DNA of 64,000 nucleotides from Carnegiea gigantea (GCA_029747015.1 JAKOGI010002486.1:41749-105748); one strand, 5' to 3'. Counted from the stretch's first letter, positions 21,995 through 35,195 are shown. Notes: generated by a model from the sequence alone, not told the origin. Program-made: numbers and translations.

Positions 21995-23600
21995 TTTTCC
22001 AAGGCTTTGATTCTTCTGCCATAGCTTCCCTGCACCTTTCATCTTGTACTGCTTCATGATAAAATCTAGGTTCTACAACCTTAGTAATAACAGCTAAAAG
22101 TCACTGATGAGATGGACAAAAATTTGTACACGTGACATAAATCTGTAAATGATAATGCATACCTGAGCATTCCTTTTGGGGAGGTGCAACAGTAGAGATG
22201 GGGTCTTGGGATCGGGCATTGCAACAAAAATAACCATCAAAACGGGTCAACGTCCTTCACGAGCGCTAGCCTCGTCTAGGATCTATGGTTTGCAGCACCA
22301 GGCTTCGTGTGGCCGATGGAACCAGGCTCCGGGCCCAATTCACTGGTTCCGGCAATGATGGGCTCCGGTATAGAACTCCCCCTCTCTTCAGGCCCGGTTG
22401 GAGTTCTACTAATGGTTTCCTCTGCTTGGCGCATGGGCTGATCTACTGATGCACCTGGCTCGCCATTGATAGAGTTGGTGCACCCAACATTAGGTGATTT
22501 GCCTAGAACTTTGTCCAAGCCATCACCTTGTGTTTTGCCATGACAGAATTCACATCAAAATGGGAAAAAATTCCTTCATGGAAAATAATATCTTGGCTCT
22601 CCAAAAATTCGTTGCTTTCCAATCGTACAATTTCCAAGCTTTCTTGCCAAAGAGTAGCCTACAAAGATACACCTTCTGCTTTGTGATGCGAACTTATCAC
22701 TCCCTTTTAGTCAGCTTTTAGCATAACATAGGCTATCGAAAGTCCTATTCTGATGATAAGAAGTCTCTTATGGAAGAGAACTTTATGGGGTCTTTCCATT
22801 TAATAGCTTGTTGGGCGTTCTATTTATTAAATATCTTGTTGTAAGCACACATTCACCCCAAAAAACTCAAAGGAAGTTTATCTTGAAATCAAAGTGCCCT
22901 AGCCACGTTTAGCACATATCGATGCTTGCATTCTACTCTTCCATTTTGTTGGGCATATCCACACAACGAGTTTAATGTGTAATGCCCTTTTCACGATAAA
23001 AACTCTTCATGGGGCCGGATTTGAATTCGTTGCCATTGTCGGTTCTTACCACCTTAACTTGCTTGGAAAATTGAATTTTAATCATGGTGTTGAACGCCCT
23101 TAAAAGAGGTCCTGTCTCACTCTTATCCTTCATTAGATATAACCATACTTCATAGCTAGCATCATCAACCAAGGTTAGAAAATAGTGTGCTCCACAAGAA
23201 GGGGGTTCATGATATGGCTCCCATATATCACAATGAACAAGTTTAAATAAATCTTCAGCTTAATGGATGACCCATTCTCTTGTGCTACAGATCACCAGGC
23301 CTTACTGCATTACTCTTAACTTTTATCGGTACTCCATCATAGTAATAGACCCCATCTCTTTGCTCGCCTGCAAAAATTGGCATTCTCGAAGTACGGTCCT
23401 GTGAAACATAACAATTATCAAAGAATGTCACACAACAGTTTAAATGCTTGGTAATTCTCACAATCGAATTACAACTAAGATTAGGGACTAGTAGCACATT
23501 GCATAGATTAGTTCCATCATCCAAGGATACCGTTCCTTGCTTAGTTGACATGATTTAAGCGTCGTTGGGCAAGTAAATAAGAATGGGTTGAATATTTTCA
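21995..23600 (-). pseudogene. Copia integrase and pre-integrase region, degenerate
   Basis: Open pieces at 23285-23551 (gag-pre-integrase, with LVPNLSCNSIVRITKHL) and 22972-23172 (integrase core, with VRTDNGNEF holding the second catalytic Asp). The rest toward 21995 is interrupted by stops. This enzyme inserts the cDNA. It is broken by frameshifts and by the solo LTR downstream. Confidence 0.8.
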
Positions 23601-24818
23601 GTTTTTGACAACAAATCCGCATCACCTGTCATGTGTATTGATGCTCCACTATCGGGCATTCAAAGGGTTTTACCTGTGAGCTTTTCACTTCTGCTTTTAG
23701 GTGTGTCAATAAGGCTCATTAGTCTTTGAAGCTATTCGGGCATGACCCCAGGAATGGAAACCTGAGCAGCTTCAGCCGCTGCGTTCATACCAGCCGTGGC
23801 TTATGAATTGGCTGAGATAGCATGCACCATTTCTTGTCCTCCACCTCTTCCTCTGTTGCCACCAAAACGTCCACCATGGCCTCCTCTGTTTCCGCATCCT
23901 TCGTGGCCTCGTTCGCAGGACCCCCAATCAGGGGGGGTACCTAAGTATCTTAAAGCAACCAGCCTCCTGATAGCTGAATTTTTCGCAATGCTTGCACGAT
24001 CCCTTTTCATTCACAGTTGAAATAGCCTTTACAGTCACTGTAAAGGCTACTACACAATCCATCCAATCATCTTTATTTATCATGACTATTTATGACTTTC
24101 TTCTTGATGTACCGTGTTGGAGATCTTGCCAAGTGGGGGCAAAGGTTCAATGGCTAGAATTGGCCCCCTACTACTGGGCTAAACGTCATCATTCAATCCC
24201 ATTGAAAATTGATGGACTTTTTCTTCATCCACCATCTTTATTGGTTTTTCTCCTATGCTCCACTCACACGTCCTGCAAGTACAATGTAGGAATCATACCT
24301 GATTCTCTAACTCATTCCAGAGACCCATAAGCTTCGAATAGAATTCCATAACCTTTGATTCCCCTTGCTTATGCTCGGCTAGCTTCGTTTTGAGCTATGG
24401 ATCCTTGGAGCGTTAGACACCACATAGCGTTTTTTTTTTTTCCCCATATTTTCCCACATAAGCCCCATGGTGTCAATGTACACAATACTAGTTCAAAGTT
24501 TTGGATCAATAACGTTAAGTATCCAGGAGCAAATCATAAAGTTTTCCATATCTCAGGCTTGCAACTCCATCGTGTCTTCTCCCTCCTTTGGCACTCGTTT
24601 CTTTAGGGTTCCTTCTGTGAACCCTAACTTATTTTTAGCTTTAAGACAGTTCTGACTGCCTTCTCCCAAAGGTCATAATTTTTACGATCAAATATCATAG
24701 CAGTGATATATGACACGGGTCTCTCTGAAGGGTGTAGAAAATATGGCGAGTGATTTTTTATCACGAATTTCTTGTTAGTCATGGTTAGACTGGAGTTTTG
24801 ATTGGTTGTTTTTTGCAT
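23560..24818 (-). pseudogene. Copia gag and protease region, degenerate
   Basis: Gag starts at 24818 with a SPYFLHPSERP segment, the usual Copia gag N-terminus, and a DRKNYDLWEKAVRT stretch. A zinc knuckle near 23990 reads CKHC...Y....C, that is the CCHC His is Tyr. It is followed by a Gly/Arg-rich stretch. Protease active site DSGAS lies near 23655. Several stops and frame changes lie between these blocks. Confidence 0.85.
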
Positions 24819-24829
24819 AAGGTTTCAAG

Positions 24830-24841
24830 GCTCTGATACCA
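24830..24841 (-). other. Copia primer binding site
   Basis: Minus strand TGGTATCAGAGC, complementary to the 3' end of initiator tRNA-Met, directly next to the 5' LTR end at 24842. Confidence 0.95.
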
Positions 24842-25078
24842 TGTAGAGAACTAAATTATAGATTTGGTGTCTTGAGATTGAATGAATTGCTATCAATCCT
24901 CGGTTTCTCTCGATTGAGCTTCTCAGCAATATATACACGCATGGCATGGGCATTGAGACTGACGGCTAACCCCAGCTTGGCGTGTAAGTCACCAAATCCT
25001 AATCCTACTGCAAATAGGAAAGGGAAATATACAAAAATGATTGTGATAAAATCTATCAAGATACAATTTTGCCTAATA
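24842..25078 (-). repeat. 5' LTR of the Copia element
   Basis: 237 bp, homologous to 15447-15688. Its minus-strand start reads TATTAGGC where the other LTR has TGTTAGGC, one transition in the terminal dinucleotide. Confidence 0.9.
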
Positions 25079-27362
25079 TCCATAATACTAGAATTTTGAA
25101 TGCTTTGTTATCCTAGGTTATAACAAAATAATAAGAAACTCATGCACATTTTTAAAAATTTAAGTTGCTACTTTAATTCTATTCTTTGGTGTTCTGCTAC
25201 TTGAATTCTATAAATCCGAAATAGTGGACAAGGACGAAAGGGTTAATAGGAGTATCCAAAGAGTGACTAATGGGAAATGACATTAAAATTAACGCATCAT
25301 GAATCAAAATGCTCAACCAGCATGTAAACATTAGATGATTGTCTAAGATCATCAAATTACCTTTAATTTAGGAAATTAAGTTATAGGATTATTGAGACAA
25401 TTTTTCTTACACAACCGACCAAGCTAATTTATTAGAGTGCAAATGATGTGGATTCATAAATATAGTTAAGCAATAGTTTGATTTAATAGTAGTATGTAAC
25501 TATAGAGAACTTGGTCATTTTACAACATGTGAATGGAGAAAATCTGTGATGAAAGAACTCTACCTCTTATTGGGTTAATATTAGCTTGACTCCAGTAAAA
25601 TAGAAGATCCAAGATCCAAAAAACAAAGAGAGAGAACCTGGTAATTTTACAGGATGTAATCAACCGATTTCAGATTGAATCAAGGCCATAATGATCTTTT
25701 ATTCTTTGTCAAAGGTCTGTTGTCATTCGGTAAGCAAATATCTAGTTTAGATGATAGAGTTTTAAGCATGGGTTTGGAGATACAGGTCTACAATGTACTT
25801 AGAAGGCCTTTTTCAATTCTTTTTGTGTCTGTCTGAATTTTCAACTTCATTCCTGGTGCTAATCCAAGGTTTGCTAAAGCATTTGTTTTGAGCCTTCTTT
25901 TAGCCCAACTGTAAGCTTCATTTCCCTTTGGTCTCAAGCAACTTAAAAACGATTGCTCTTCTCCACAGAAACACAACTACTGATAAGCCCCAAATGAGGC
26001 TTTCTTGCCTTGAGCTGACTCGCCTTTTGTTAGTGCGTGAAAGTTGACAATCATGTCAAAAACTGTTCTCTCACATTGCATGATCAGATACTAATCCCTA
26101 AGTAGGATCCTTGCAATCAGTTATTACTAGACCTAATAAAAATTCATCCCATCTGATAATCTCATCTGAAATCACCAGAAAAAATTAATCATAGATGAGA
26201 TTTGAGGACCTAAGTCTGTTTTTGTTAAACAAGTTAGGGTTAACTAAGGCTCACCATTTTGGGTTAGTTTGATTTTTCAATTTGATTTTTTTATACAAAA
26301 ATTCGTTTACCCTATATGTGCGTCGACTTTTGTATTTTAATGAGCATATGTAACTTTGCAAAAATCTGACTTTAAAAGAGTAAGATTCATATGCTTCTAC
26401 CATCTTTTAAAATTTTTTTCGGTCTCTCTTGCCTATCCATCACTGTAATCCATTGAGGCATATCATCACCAATAGTATTTCCTATCTATTTTCTGTGACA
26501 AACTACCATCCCATCAATACTCTAGTTTATGTGTTGGGCGAAAAGAAGTTATACATGATTGACAATCCTCTCAGATGAACAATACCTGCGTGCATCATCA
26601 ACTATACTGCACCAAAAATTTGGTCATATGTTTATGCAATTCTCTTTTCATTCTCTTTTTTTCAGTTCTTAATTATTTCTTTGTTGAAAAAATATGATCC
26701 AAAAAGTTAATGAGTCATAAGCTCATGTGGATCTGAATCTCAAAAGAGTTTAGATATTAAAGTTTAAAGTTTCGTAACTAAATCCCTTTTTTAATTTAAA
26801 AAATTATATTAATGTTTACAATATTTGTCGGACAAAAAGACATAAAAAATGCTTCTAACTTTTTGTGTTTGTCTTGAACCCAAAAACTATAGGATAACTT
26901 TTGAATATAAAGTTAAAATATGATCAACCTATATTTAAGCCGCCCGCTCAAGTTAACAGGTCCAATTATGACTATGCAGTTTTTCTGCCCTTTTTTTGTG
27001 GATTAGAACTTACTCGTAGAAAGCACATCCAAAGCTAGGATAGCTAGTAATCTAACGCCCAGCTTTGGACTTTGTTCAACAAAATTAACTGTTTAGATAA
27101 TTGATAGCTATTCAGATAGTAAATAGCTATTTAAATAGGATGTTTTAATTTGGCTATTTAGGAGGCTAACCAAAGCACATGTGTTCAATAAAATTGGTTA
27201 TTAAATTACCTTAACTAAATTCAAAAATGACGTGAGCATCATGATCCTGGCACTATTATTATTACTATCATTGGACGGTAAGAATTTTCTCACCTCAACG
27301 GCCTCCCCTCCCCACCTCCCACCCCACCAAAAAAAGAAAAAAGAAAAAACTGCACTCATCTA
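25079..27362. other. Intergenic, no gene recognised
   Basis: AT-rich. A 62-codon minus-strand opening at 25788-25976 has a codon-like look (KRRLKTNALANLGLAPG) but matches no family I know. GATAGCTATT/AATAGCTATTT words near 27100-27150 recur at 28450-28560 and may be a MITE pair flanking the next element. Confidence 0.4.
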
Positions 27363-28328
27363 TGGTGTGTTTGGTAGGAGGAAAAATTATTTTTCCGGAA
27401 AATTATTTTCCATGGAAAATGATTTCCTAAGGAAAATAATTTTCCACCTACATTTTCTGCTGTTTGGTAGAATGGAAAATCATTTTTCCGGAAAATCATT
27501 TTCTGCTATTTGGTAGAATGAAAAACTATTTTCCAATACCATAATTCTCAAGTGTTTGATACTAATATGCTAAGCTAACAGATAAACGGTCAATTTAATC
27601 ATCAAGTAGTACTTACAAAGTCATCAAACAGTCACAAAGTCATAATTCTCAACTGTTTGTTCTTCTTACCCAAAAAAGGGGAGAGCAAAAAAAAAGAGAG
27701 AGAGAAATATCACTTCATTCAATTGTTCTCCTTGAATTTTTCAAGCCAAATTCTTCTCACTTTGTCGCTCTTCGCTAGAAAGCCCTTTGCAAGGTTTTCA
27801 CGCTCTATGAGGTAATCGAAAGCACTGCCCAAAAAGTCCTCTTCAAACCATTCGATTTTCATCACTTCTTGATAAAGAAGGTCGACGTCGAGCTTGGATT
27901 TAGATCTGCCATTTGGGTGGAGATATTTTGAAATTCCAAATCGTCGTCACGGGTTCTCTTTCGACTTTTTCTTGATTCTAATGGCACACTTGAAGTCGAT
28001 TTTAAAAGCTCTCGAACACAGCGGCGAGAGTGCTTCAATCGGCTTCCAACAATGGCGAGAGCCAAAACTTCCAAATTCAAGAGAAGGAGTAAGGCTTTCG
28101 AACGTTGCTGAAGCTTTCCTGAAATCGAACAGAAGTTATAGAAGCAGAGTTGTTTTCGAGCCCCAGGAAAATGATTTTACGGCCATTTTCACGGAAAAAT
28201 ATTTTCCTTCTCAGGAGGTAAAATCATTTTCCCCTGAAAATGATTTTCCCCTCCGCTTTTTACCAAACAACGTAAAATAGGAAAATTATTTTCCGGGAAA
28301 ATGATTTTACCCCCTACCAAATACACCC
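27363..28328. mobile_element. PIF/Harbinger-like non-autonomous element
   Basis: Inverted ends TGGTGTGTTTGGTAGG and (reverse complement of the right end) GGGTGTATTTGGTAGG, with CTA on both sides (27360-27362 and 28329-28331). The GTGTTTGG terminus and 3-bp duplication fit Tourist/Harbinger. Both ends carry arrays of GGAAAATNATTTTCC palindromes and TTTTCCGGAAAA. The interior (about 27700-28170) is higher in GC and may be captured gene sequence. No transposase. Confidence 0.6.
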
Positions 28329-28331
28329 CTA

Positions 28332-29225
28332 GTGTTGTAACGAGGGAAATGTAACTTTAAAACAAAAACCAAGGAACTGTGATTACATTGAGATCGATAA
28401 AGCATTGCACAAAGTAACCATAATGCCAAGTAGAATACTCATCGGTTCAGTAAAATTAGCTACTTTGGTAGCGGATAGCGACTCAGGTAGTGAATAGTGG
28501 TTCAGATAACGGATAGCGTTTCTAATTTAACTGTTAGCAGATAGCTGGTTAGATTAGCAGTTGAAACTAATGTGTTCAGTAAATTTAGTTGTTATGCTAG
28601 CTGATAAAAATAAATTGACATAAAAGGATATAAATAACTTCTAAAGGTAAAATTTTTAAAGGATATTTTTTTGCTAAAAAATATGAAAAGTTATTTTTAA
28701 ATGTCAAACGTTAATACTATTAACTTTTCAGAAACACTACTTAAAACAGTAAATGCTACTTAAAATGCTGATCAAAACACTAATTTATCAAACACTAAAA
28801 ATTAACTAATTAATGTATTGACCTGGTCAAAACACAAAGTGCTACCCAAAACGCTATTGCTGAACACAGCAAGACGTTAATAATGGGCATTTTAGGCATG
28901 TAAACTTTGAAACGCTAACTCCAGCACTCAGACTTAAGTAATGTAACGTTTGTGAAAAGCCGATAGAAATACTATTTGTTAGTACAATATCCTAGCATAC
29001 AGAATAGTTAACTTTTGAAAAATTAGCATTTTGACTTAACCAAAATGTGGCAGAAATAGCATAGTTAGGATACAATATTCAATTGGATATGATTCGATAT
29101 TAAGGAGAAGTAGGAAATAGAGTAAGATGGCACACAATATTACGTGGAAAACCCTCTAATGTGGAGGTATAAGCCACGGACGACACGAAGAGCTTAATCC
29201 ACTATTAAAATGGGTCAGTACAAAG
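28332..29225. other. Relic repeat region
   Basis: 28440-28900 contains AAACGCTA, GCTAC and GATAGCG words of a MITE-like repeat. 29130-29210 resembles LTR sequence (TTACGTGGAAAACC) also found in the Sirevirus LTRs, continuing at 30422 after the hAT insertion. No gene. Confidence 0.35.
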
Positions 29226-30413
29226 TAGAGACCTGGATCGGGTTCGCCGAGATCTAAATCCAGATCCATTTTTTACACCTGTATCCAGATCCGATCCAAA
29301 TTTGCAGGGTCTATAAAATTTGGATCCAGACCCAAATCCTCTGGATCTAAAGGGTCTATCCTTAACGGATCCTGTTACTTTGAGTTGCTTTTTTTCCATT
29401 TCTTATATTTCTCGACAAAACAAAATTGCATACATAAAATTTTGTCATATAATTGGATTCTCTACCATAATATATAGAAAAATACTGAATTATTGAAATG
29501 AATAATATACTATCAGTTTTATCGTTGTGATATTGTATAGTAAACTAATTTTATTAGCTATTATAGGATAAGTCATGCAATTTGAGGTATTCAGATATTG
29601 GTTAGGCATTGAACTTAGGGAGTCCCACATGCTTTCGATTCTGATAGGAAAATTGCATAAGTCATCCCATTACAAAAATGTGTAGGTATGAGTAACCATA
29701 ACAAAATGGAACAAATATTAAATTCCATTTAGAATTTTAGATATTGGTTTGTTCCTGATTAGGGTTTGAGGTTTCATCCTCTATCACCCAGGTCTGTTAG
29801 AGATATGGTGGAAGAATATGTGGCTAAGGATGTAGAACCGGAACATAGCTCTGATAAAACTACCTGGGAGTCTGAATAGAAGCGCCGGAAAATGGACAAA
29901 AGTGTTGGAAAATAGCCGATCTATGAAGGGGTAGCGCCGAGATGAGGGTAGCGTAGCTAGCTCTGGCGAGATCATGACAAACAAGACCGAAGGGTCACCG
30001 GGAAGAGGGAGGAGGCCGACGTGAAGGCCCTGGACTCCGGAGAACAAGGATCGGAGGAGATCGGGTAGAGACGTAGAGTGGTGGATGCTGGAGGAGATGA
30101 GGTCACAAGAGTAGAAGAGTGAGGAAGAGAGGCGCGACTGAGAGGAGTGGGAAATGAGAAATCTGAGACCAAGACTGAAAACCCTAACACCTCTGCTATA
30201 CAAAGAGTAAAAAAAAATAAGCGAGTCTATATACGGGTCTAGGGTTGGGTCTAGGTCTCAAAGTCTCATGTCCAGATCCAGATCCGACCCAGGCCCAATT
30301 AGGACCTGAATCCTCTAAAAATCCAATGGGTTCAAATTTTTTGGATCCAGATCCTTAAAAATAGATCGAGCCTGATGGATTTGGATCAGGTTCAGGATCT
30401 ACTGCCATCCCTA
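29226..30413. mobile_element. hAT-like non-autonomous element
   Basis: A perfect 8-bp TSD GTACAAAG (29218-29225 and 30414-30421) flanks ends TAGAGACCTGG and (reverse complement of the right end) TAGGGATGG. The 8-bp TSD and TAG-rich tip fit hAT. Subterminal regions are rich in GGATCYRGATC words. The interior has a 139-codon minus-strand opening (29784-30203) rich in Ser/Leu/Phe, possibly captured gene sequence. No transposase. Confidence 0.75.
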
Positions 30414-30421
30414 GTACAAAG

Positions 30422-32319
30422 GGATACAAAATATGTTTAATACTCTCTAATAACACCCAAAACACCCTCAAATAGAATTAATAAGTTATCAACCCACTTA
30501 TTTTTGGTACACCAGATATTGTATAAAAATACAATACACACACTATGATTCACTTTTGCTCTCTTTAGCTACTGCTGAGGCCATCCGTTTTATAGAGGGG
30601 AAATGAAGCTTTGAATTAATTGGAGAGATTTTACAGCTTCGTTCACCGTCCTATGTATGACATACCTAGCACAAAGAAAAGCCTTGATTGTTGGAAAACT
30701 ATAATTTAAAATTAAAATTTTTTAAGTTGGAGGTTCATGATTGACAAAGAGAAATTCTTTGTTTTATTTTATTTATTTTGTTTTAACTTTTAACTTATGT
30801 GGAGGTTTATTTTCTAAAGTCATGAGAGCATATTTCTATTCTTTGAAGTTTACTATGTTTGGATGGATTTGTTTTGTGTATATTGACTATAGTAAAAGTA
30901 GCTAATTGACTCATAAATGGTGGGTTCTCATCCACCAATTTTGGAGATTTTTGTGGGATGCGGAGAAATGGGACACTGGCTAGTATAGTGTCTTTCACTA
31001 TAAATAAGCTGGTCATTCTAAGGTTTTTACACCAGAAAAAAAACCGAAAAGCATCTCAAAAGCTTTAATTCTACTGCTCTATCTTTGAATATGAAAAAGT
31101 CTCTTCGTGATTTCCTCTACATTAATAACTATTAATCAGTTTTATTTACTGATTTAGTATTCTTGTTTAGAAAAATTCTTATTACTTTATTAAAAATTTC
31201 ATACACAAATTTATTTTCCTTTGAGCATTGAGTTGAAACTTGGTTCGAGGTTTGGATCGCTACATTCTAGAAGAATCAACGGGTTGTCGAATCTTGGGAG
31301 AGGACTGTGATTTGACCGATTGACAAACTAAGTGGGTAAGGCAAGCCATAAACTGTCAAACCTACACCGATAATGCAAGATGGCCTGTTGCCATATCAAA
31401 GACTACCTAAACCCTCTTTCAAAAGTCATGGGCAAGTCTAATTGCTTTAACCACTTATTTTTATAGGTTAACTCAATTAGACCATGAGATTAGCAATCCT
31501 TAGACCTAATTAGGATCCAGACTATTTTCATTTCCAAATCCTGACTATTCACTCTCCCACACTAGCTAGTTGACTTCATCTTTTTTCTCTATAGGTCATT
31601 TGTCTGAAAATAAGGATGAAAGCACTTTTAAGAATTTCATCGAATACTTGATGGGCATGAGAGGAAACTCTAAATTAAAAGCATAAATAAGGTGCCGTTA
31701 GGCCTATTACAAAGACTAATTAGTCATCAAAAGGATAATCAAAATTCAAACTAACAAAAGCTAGCTATTAATCATCATAAACACAACAAAACCCATAATA
31801 AACTAATCTGCTGACTAAACTAACAAGCATAAAATAAAGAAATAAACCTAATCTCTACACAAAATTTAAAAAAAAAAAGCAATTAAGCTAAACGTAATGT
31901 GGACAAATATGATCCTATAAGAGAAACAAAAGTAAAACATGAAATAAAAAGAAATAGAGGGAGAAAAAGACTAAATCTTGATAGCCTCAATAAACTTGAA
32001 AATGCCCCCCAAAGCTGCGCAAAAACTCTTCTTTAATAGTAGTTGAACCAACAAGGAGGCATAGGAGTTGGAGTGATAACAATGACTGTGACGGATTTGG
32101 ACTATTTTTTGCTAGGTGGCCTTGAGCAGCTGTGGCCACCTCTTGGTTTTTACTTGGAAACGCCTAAAGTTGCAAGTTTGGCAACGGGGGCAGGGATCAC
32201 TACCCACACTCGTAGGGGTTGCCCAGAAGAGTGGGTATCATCACTAGCATGCATGAGCTCCTATGCTTCCTAAATCTTTGCTTCTTTCTTTGCCTTTTTT
32301 AACATATTAAACCAACAAG
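30422..32319. other. Relic LTR tail and intergenic sequence
   Basis: A minus-strand TATA-like CTATAAAACG at about 30588-30597 may belong to the LTR relic that begins near 29130. Beyond 30700 I see no coding sequence or repeat. Confidence 0.35.
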
Positions 32320-32950
32320 TCAAAGAGTCTTCAATACACTCTCAATAACCTCTCAAACTTGGCCACGATGAGGCCAAGTCAACAATTCGGCAATGACGAC
32401 CTCTCCAATTTAGTTAAAAGGAAGCTAAGCTAGAGAGTCTTCAATTCAGCCTCAACGACTCACCAATTTGGCCATGATAGCACTGAGTCTAAGAGTCATC
32501 AATTCTACCGAGGCGGCTTCTCCATTTCATCCATGACGAAACTGAGTAGGCGAATCGCCAATTCGGCCTCAACAACAGCTCTAATTCAATCGCGATGAAG
32601 CTAAGTTAGAGAGTCTTTAATTTGGCGTCAACGACCTCTCCAACTCAGCAACAACAAAGCTAAGTCAGAGAGTCTTCAATTTAGCTGCGACGACGTCTAT
32701 AATTCACGCATGATGAAGACAAGCCAGAGAGTGATCAATTTGACCACAACAATCTCTCCAATTCAGCCAATGACATTGCCAAGTTAGAGAGTCTTCAATT
32801 TGGCCATAAGGACCTCTCCAATTCGATTATGACAACACAGAGTCAAAGAGTTATTAATTTGGCTGTGACAACCTCTCCAATTCAGCCGTGACAAAGACAA
32901 GTTGAACAGTCTCCAATTCAGGCTCAAAGAATTCTCTAACTTTGCCACAA
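32320..32950 (+). repeat. Minisatellite, about 59-bp unit, about 11 copies
   Basis: The phrase AGAGTCTTCAATTTGGCC (with variants) recurs near 32324, 32434, 32492, 32549, 32610, 32670, 32730, 32790, 32849 and 32907, a step of 57-61 bp. One further degenerate unit lies near 32372. Each unit also has CTCTCCAATTCAGCC. Copies are clearly diverged, so the array is old. Confidence 0.85.
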
Positions 32951-33234
32951 CAATGACAAGTCGAAGAGATGACCTTCTCTAATCGGCCACAAAGACGTCT
33001 CCAAATTAACTACAAACACCTAAAAATAGTAAATTGTCTCTACCTTTTTTCTCCTCTCTTTTTGTAACATTAAACTCTCTCTACCCTTCTTCTCCCCTTT
33101 TGGTACATCTCTTCTTGAGACTGACTTGAATGCTGAAAGGGCCTACCTCGGGATAAGCACTCAAAGTCGACCTCGTACAGGCCATCAGGAAGAGACAAGC
33201 CAGCTCTACCAGCTAGGCGGCACATCAACCAAAC

Positions 33235-34845
33235 GTAAGTCCGAATTTCTCTTCGCTCACTCAACTTTAGCTCGAAAGAGATTGATTTAGTACCTTGGGT
33301 CTTTGTCAGATAATTAGTGACATTCCTTCTTAAATTTATCCATTGCGTGATGACTTTGCTCACATGATGCAGTTTCACTATCAATATCAATGGTTCTAAC
33401 CGTGGCTCCTTTAGGTCGGGGAATAACCAAAGATTGGGTGACCCACTCCCACCCTTGATCTTTGTGTTAGTCACAGGCTACCTTTCAAGGACATTATCGT
33501 TCATGGCAGCATAGTCTTTTGAGATTCATAAGACTAATAAACTTATGTTGTGTGATGACCTGATGATATTCTGCAAAGCACATGCCCCCCACCACTCAGT
33601 TTATTATGTAAGGGTTCATCACTTCTCTACCGTTACTTGTTTGAAAAGCAATCACCATAGGTCGAACATTTGTTGCAAGTTCTTTGAATAGAAAATGGAA
33701 GAGATATTACATGAAATCGAATTCACACTATAAGTGTTACCTGTTAGGTATTTGGTTTAGATCTCAACCCTAAAAGATGGTCTAAGTCTAATTATGATGC
33801 CTTCATAGACAAAATCACCAGAAGGATCAGATGTTGGACGTCTACAACACTATCATTTGCAAGAAGATTGCAACTAATTAACTCTATCTTGTTTTCTATT
33901 CATACCTATTGGACATCATTGTTTGTTCTCTCCAAGGTGGTGACCAAAAATATTGAAAGCATTTATAGGAATTATCTCTGTAGTCAATCTATGGATTGCA
34001 ATAAAATCCCACCTCCTACTTGGGGTGATCTATCCACCCAAGTCCGCAGGGGGGTTAGGAGTCAAGATCTATAGTTTTTGGAATCAAGAAGCCATTGCAA
34101 AGCACTTATGGTTTCTTACAATTGAGAAGAAATCTCTTTGGGCCAATTGGATCCACGAAGTCTATCTAAAGAAGTATGACATTTGGCATGTTTAGAAAAA
34201 GCAGAACACTTCTTTGTAGTGCAAAAGTCTAATCAAAACAAAAGACAAATTTGCTGCAGGATGCTGGGGAAACCACTAGATTAACAATCCTTCTAGCACT
34301 TAATTTCAAATGGGCATAGATGATTAATGGGACACATGAAGTGAGTCCCCTAGACACGCATTCTATTTTTGGAGGGTAAGTCTTGATAGATTGCCTACAA
34401 GGGATAGATTAATGAAGATGAGGATTAACATTAAAAATACACTTTACATCCAATATGTTCTTCAGAATCTTTTATTTGAATATTAGTGCTTGGGTCTACC
34501 ATATGCAAGATATCAGCAAACTTCTGAAAAGATGGAAAAACTGTAAAAATTAGACAGCAAGTACTTTTCTCATACATTACTGCCATTGCATATGGGGCTT
34601 GGCAAGAACGCAATTAGTGAGAATTTAGACAGGAGCAACACATTCCTCAAATAGTTTTTTAAGAATGTAGATGTACAGTTAATAGTAGGCTCTCCCTTTT
34701 GATAGGACATCATAAAAAGGATAAAACCGAAGTAGTTCTGCGTCTCTGTCTCCATTGAAGGCTTGAGTCCCTTCAAGGCTTATAAATGATTCATTATTTC
34801 ATGTTGGTAACAAAATTCCTTTTTGTTATCAAGAAAAAAAGGTAC
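33235..34845 (+). pseudogene. LINE (L1-like) ORF2 fragment: RT to 3' end
   Basis: Translating across frames gives, in order: an RT segment with SFTININGS and RLGDPLPPLIFVL (about 33370-33450, the QGDPLSP block), LMLCDDLMIFCKA (33551-33590, the ADD motif with Ala replaced by Cys), RRLQLINSILFSIHTYW, GDLSTQVRRG, WNQEAIAKHLWFL, then RLPTRDRLMKM (zinc-binding RVT region, about 34390) and a degenerate C-terminus. An A-rich stretch near 34830-34840 may be the poly(A) tail. Stops and frameshifts throughout; the 5' part is missing. Confidence 0.82.
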
Positions 34846-35195
34846 TTGGTATTGAGTAACATGTTTTTACTTACATACATGGATGTTTACTATATTGTTA
34901 CTGTATGAATGAATTGATCTTTGTCAACAAAGTTTAATTATATTACTATGAGAAAAATAATATTTGCTTTGTCAAGAACATTTTGGGATGAATTAAGTTT
35001 ATTCAAAAATGGAATATATGTTTAGAAGTAAACTTATACTGTTGGCTCCTTCAAAAAACAAAACTAGTGTCATGATGATATATGTACAATTCACTAAGAA
35101 AGAATATTTATAACGTACACAGAATTTGATACGGTGATTCAATTTTGAAATTAAAGAGTAATTATTTACAATGTCCCTAAAAACTAGATGATGAG

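Larger units (their letters stand above)
15447..25078 (-). mobile_element. Ty1/copia LTR retrotransposon, split by a solo LTR
   Basis: Two short LTRs (15447-15688 and 24842-25078), a PBS matching the 3' end of initiator tRNA-Met, and a purine tract beside the left LTR define the ends. Flanking 5-mers TCCGT (15442-15446) and TCCAT (25079-25083) look like a TSD with one mutation. After subtracting the inserted LTR and one TSD copy it is about 4.77 kb, normal for Copia. Order on the minus strand is gag, protease, integrase, RT, RNase H, the Copia order. The reading frame is broken repeatedly. Confidence 0.93.

Noticed and set aside
25788..25976. 62-codon minus-strand frame with protein-like composition
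   Set aside because: Short, isolated, no family recognised and no splice context. Kept only as a note in the intergenic entry.
33070..33474. 134-codon minus-strand open frame
   Set aside because: The plus strand of the same segment encodes recognisable LINE RT blocks, so this frame is a shadow.
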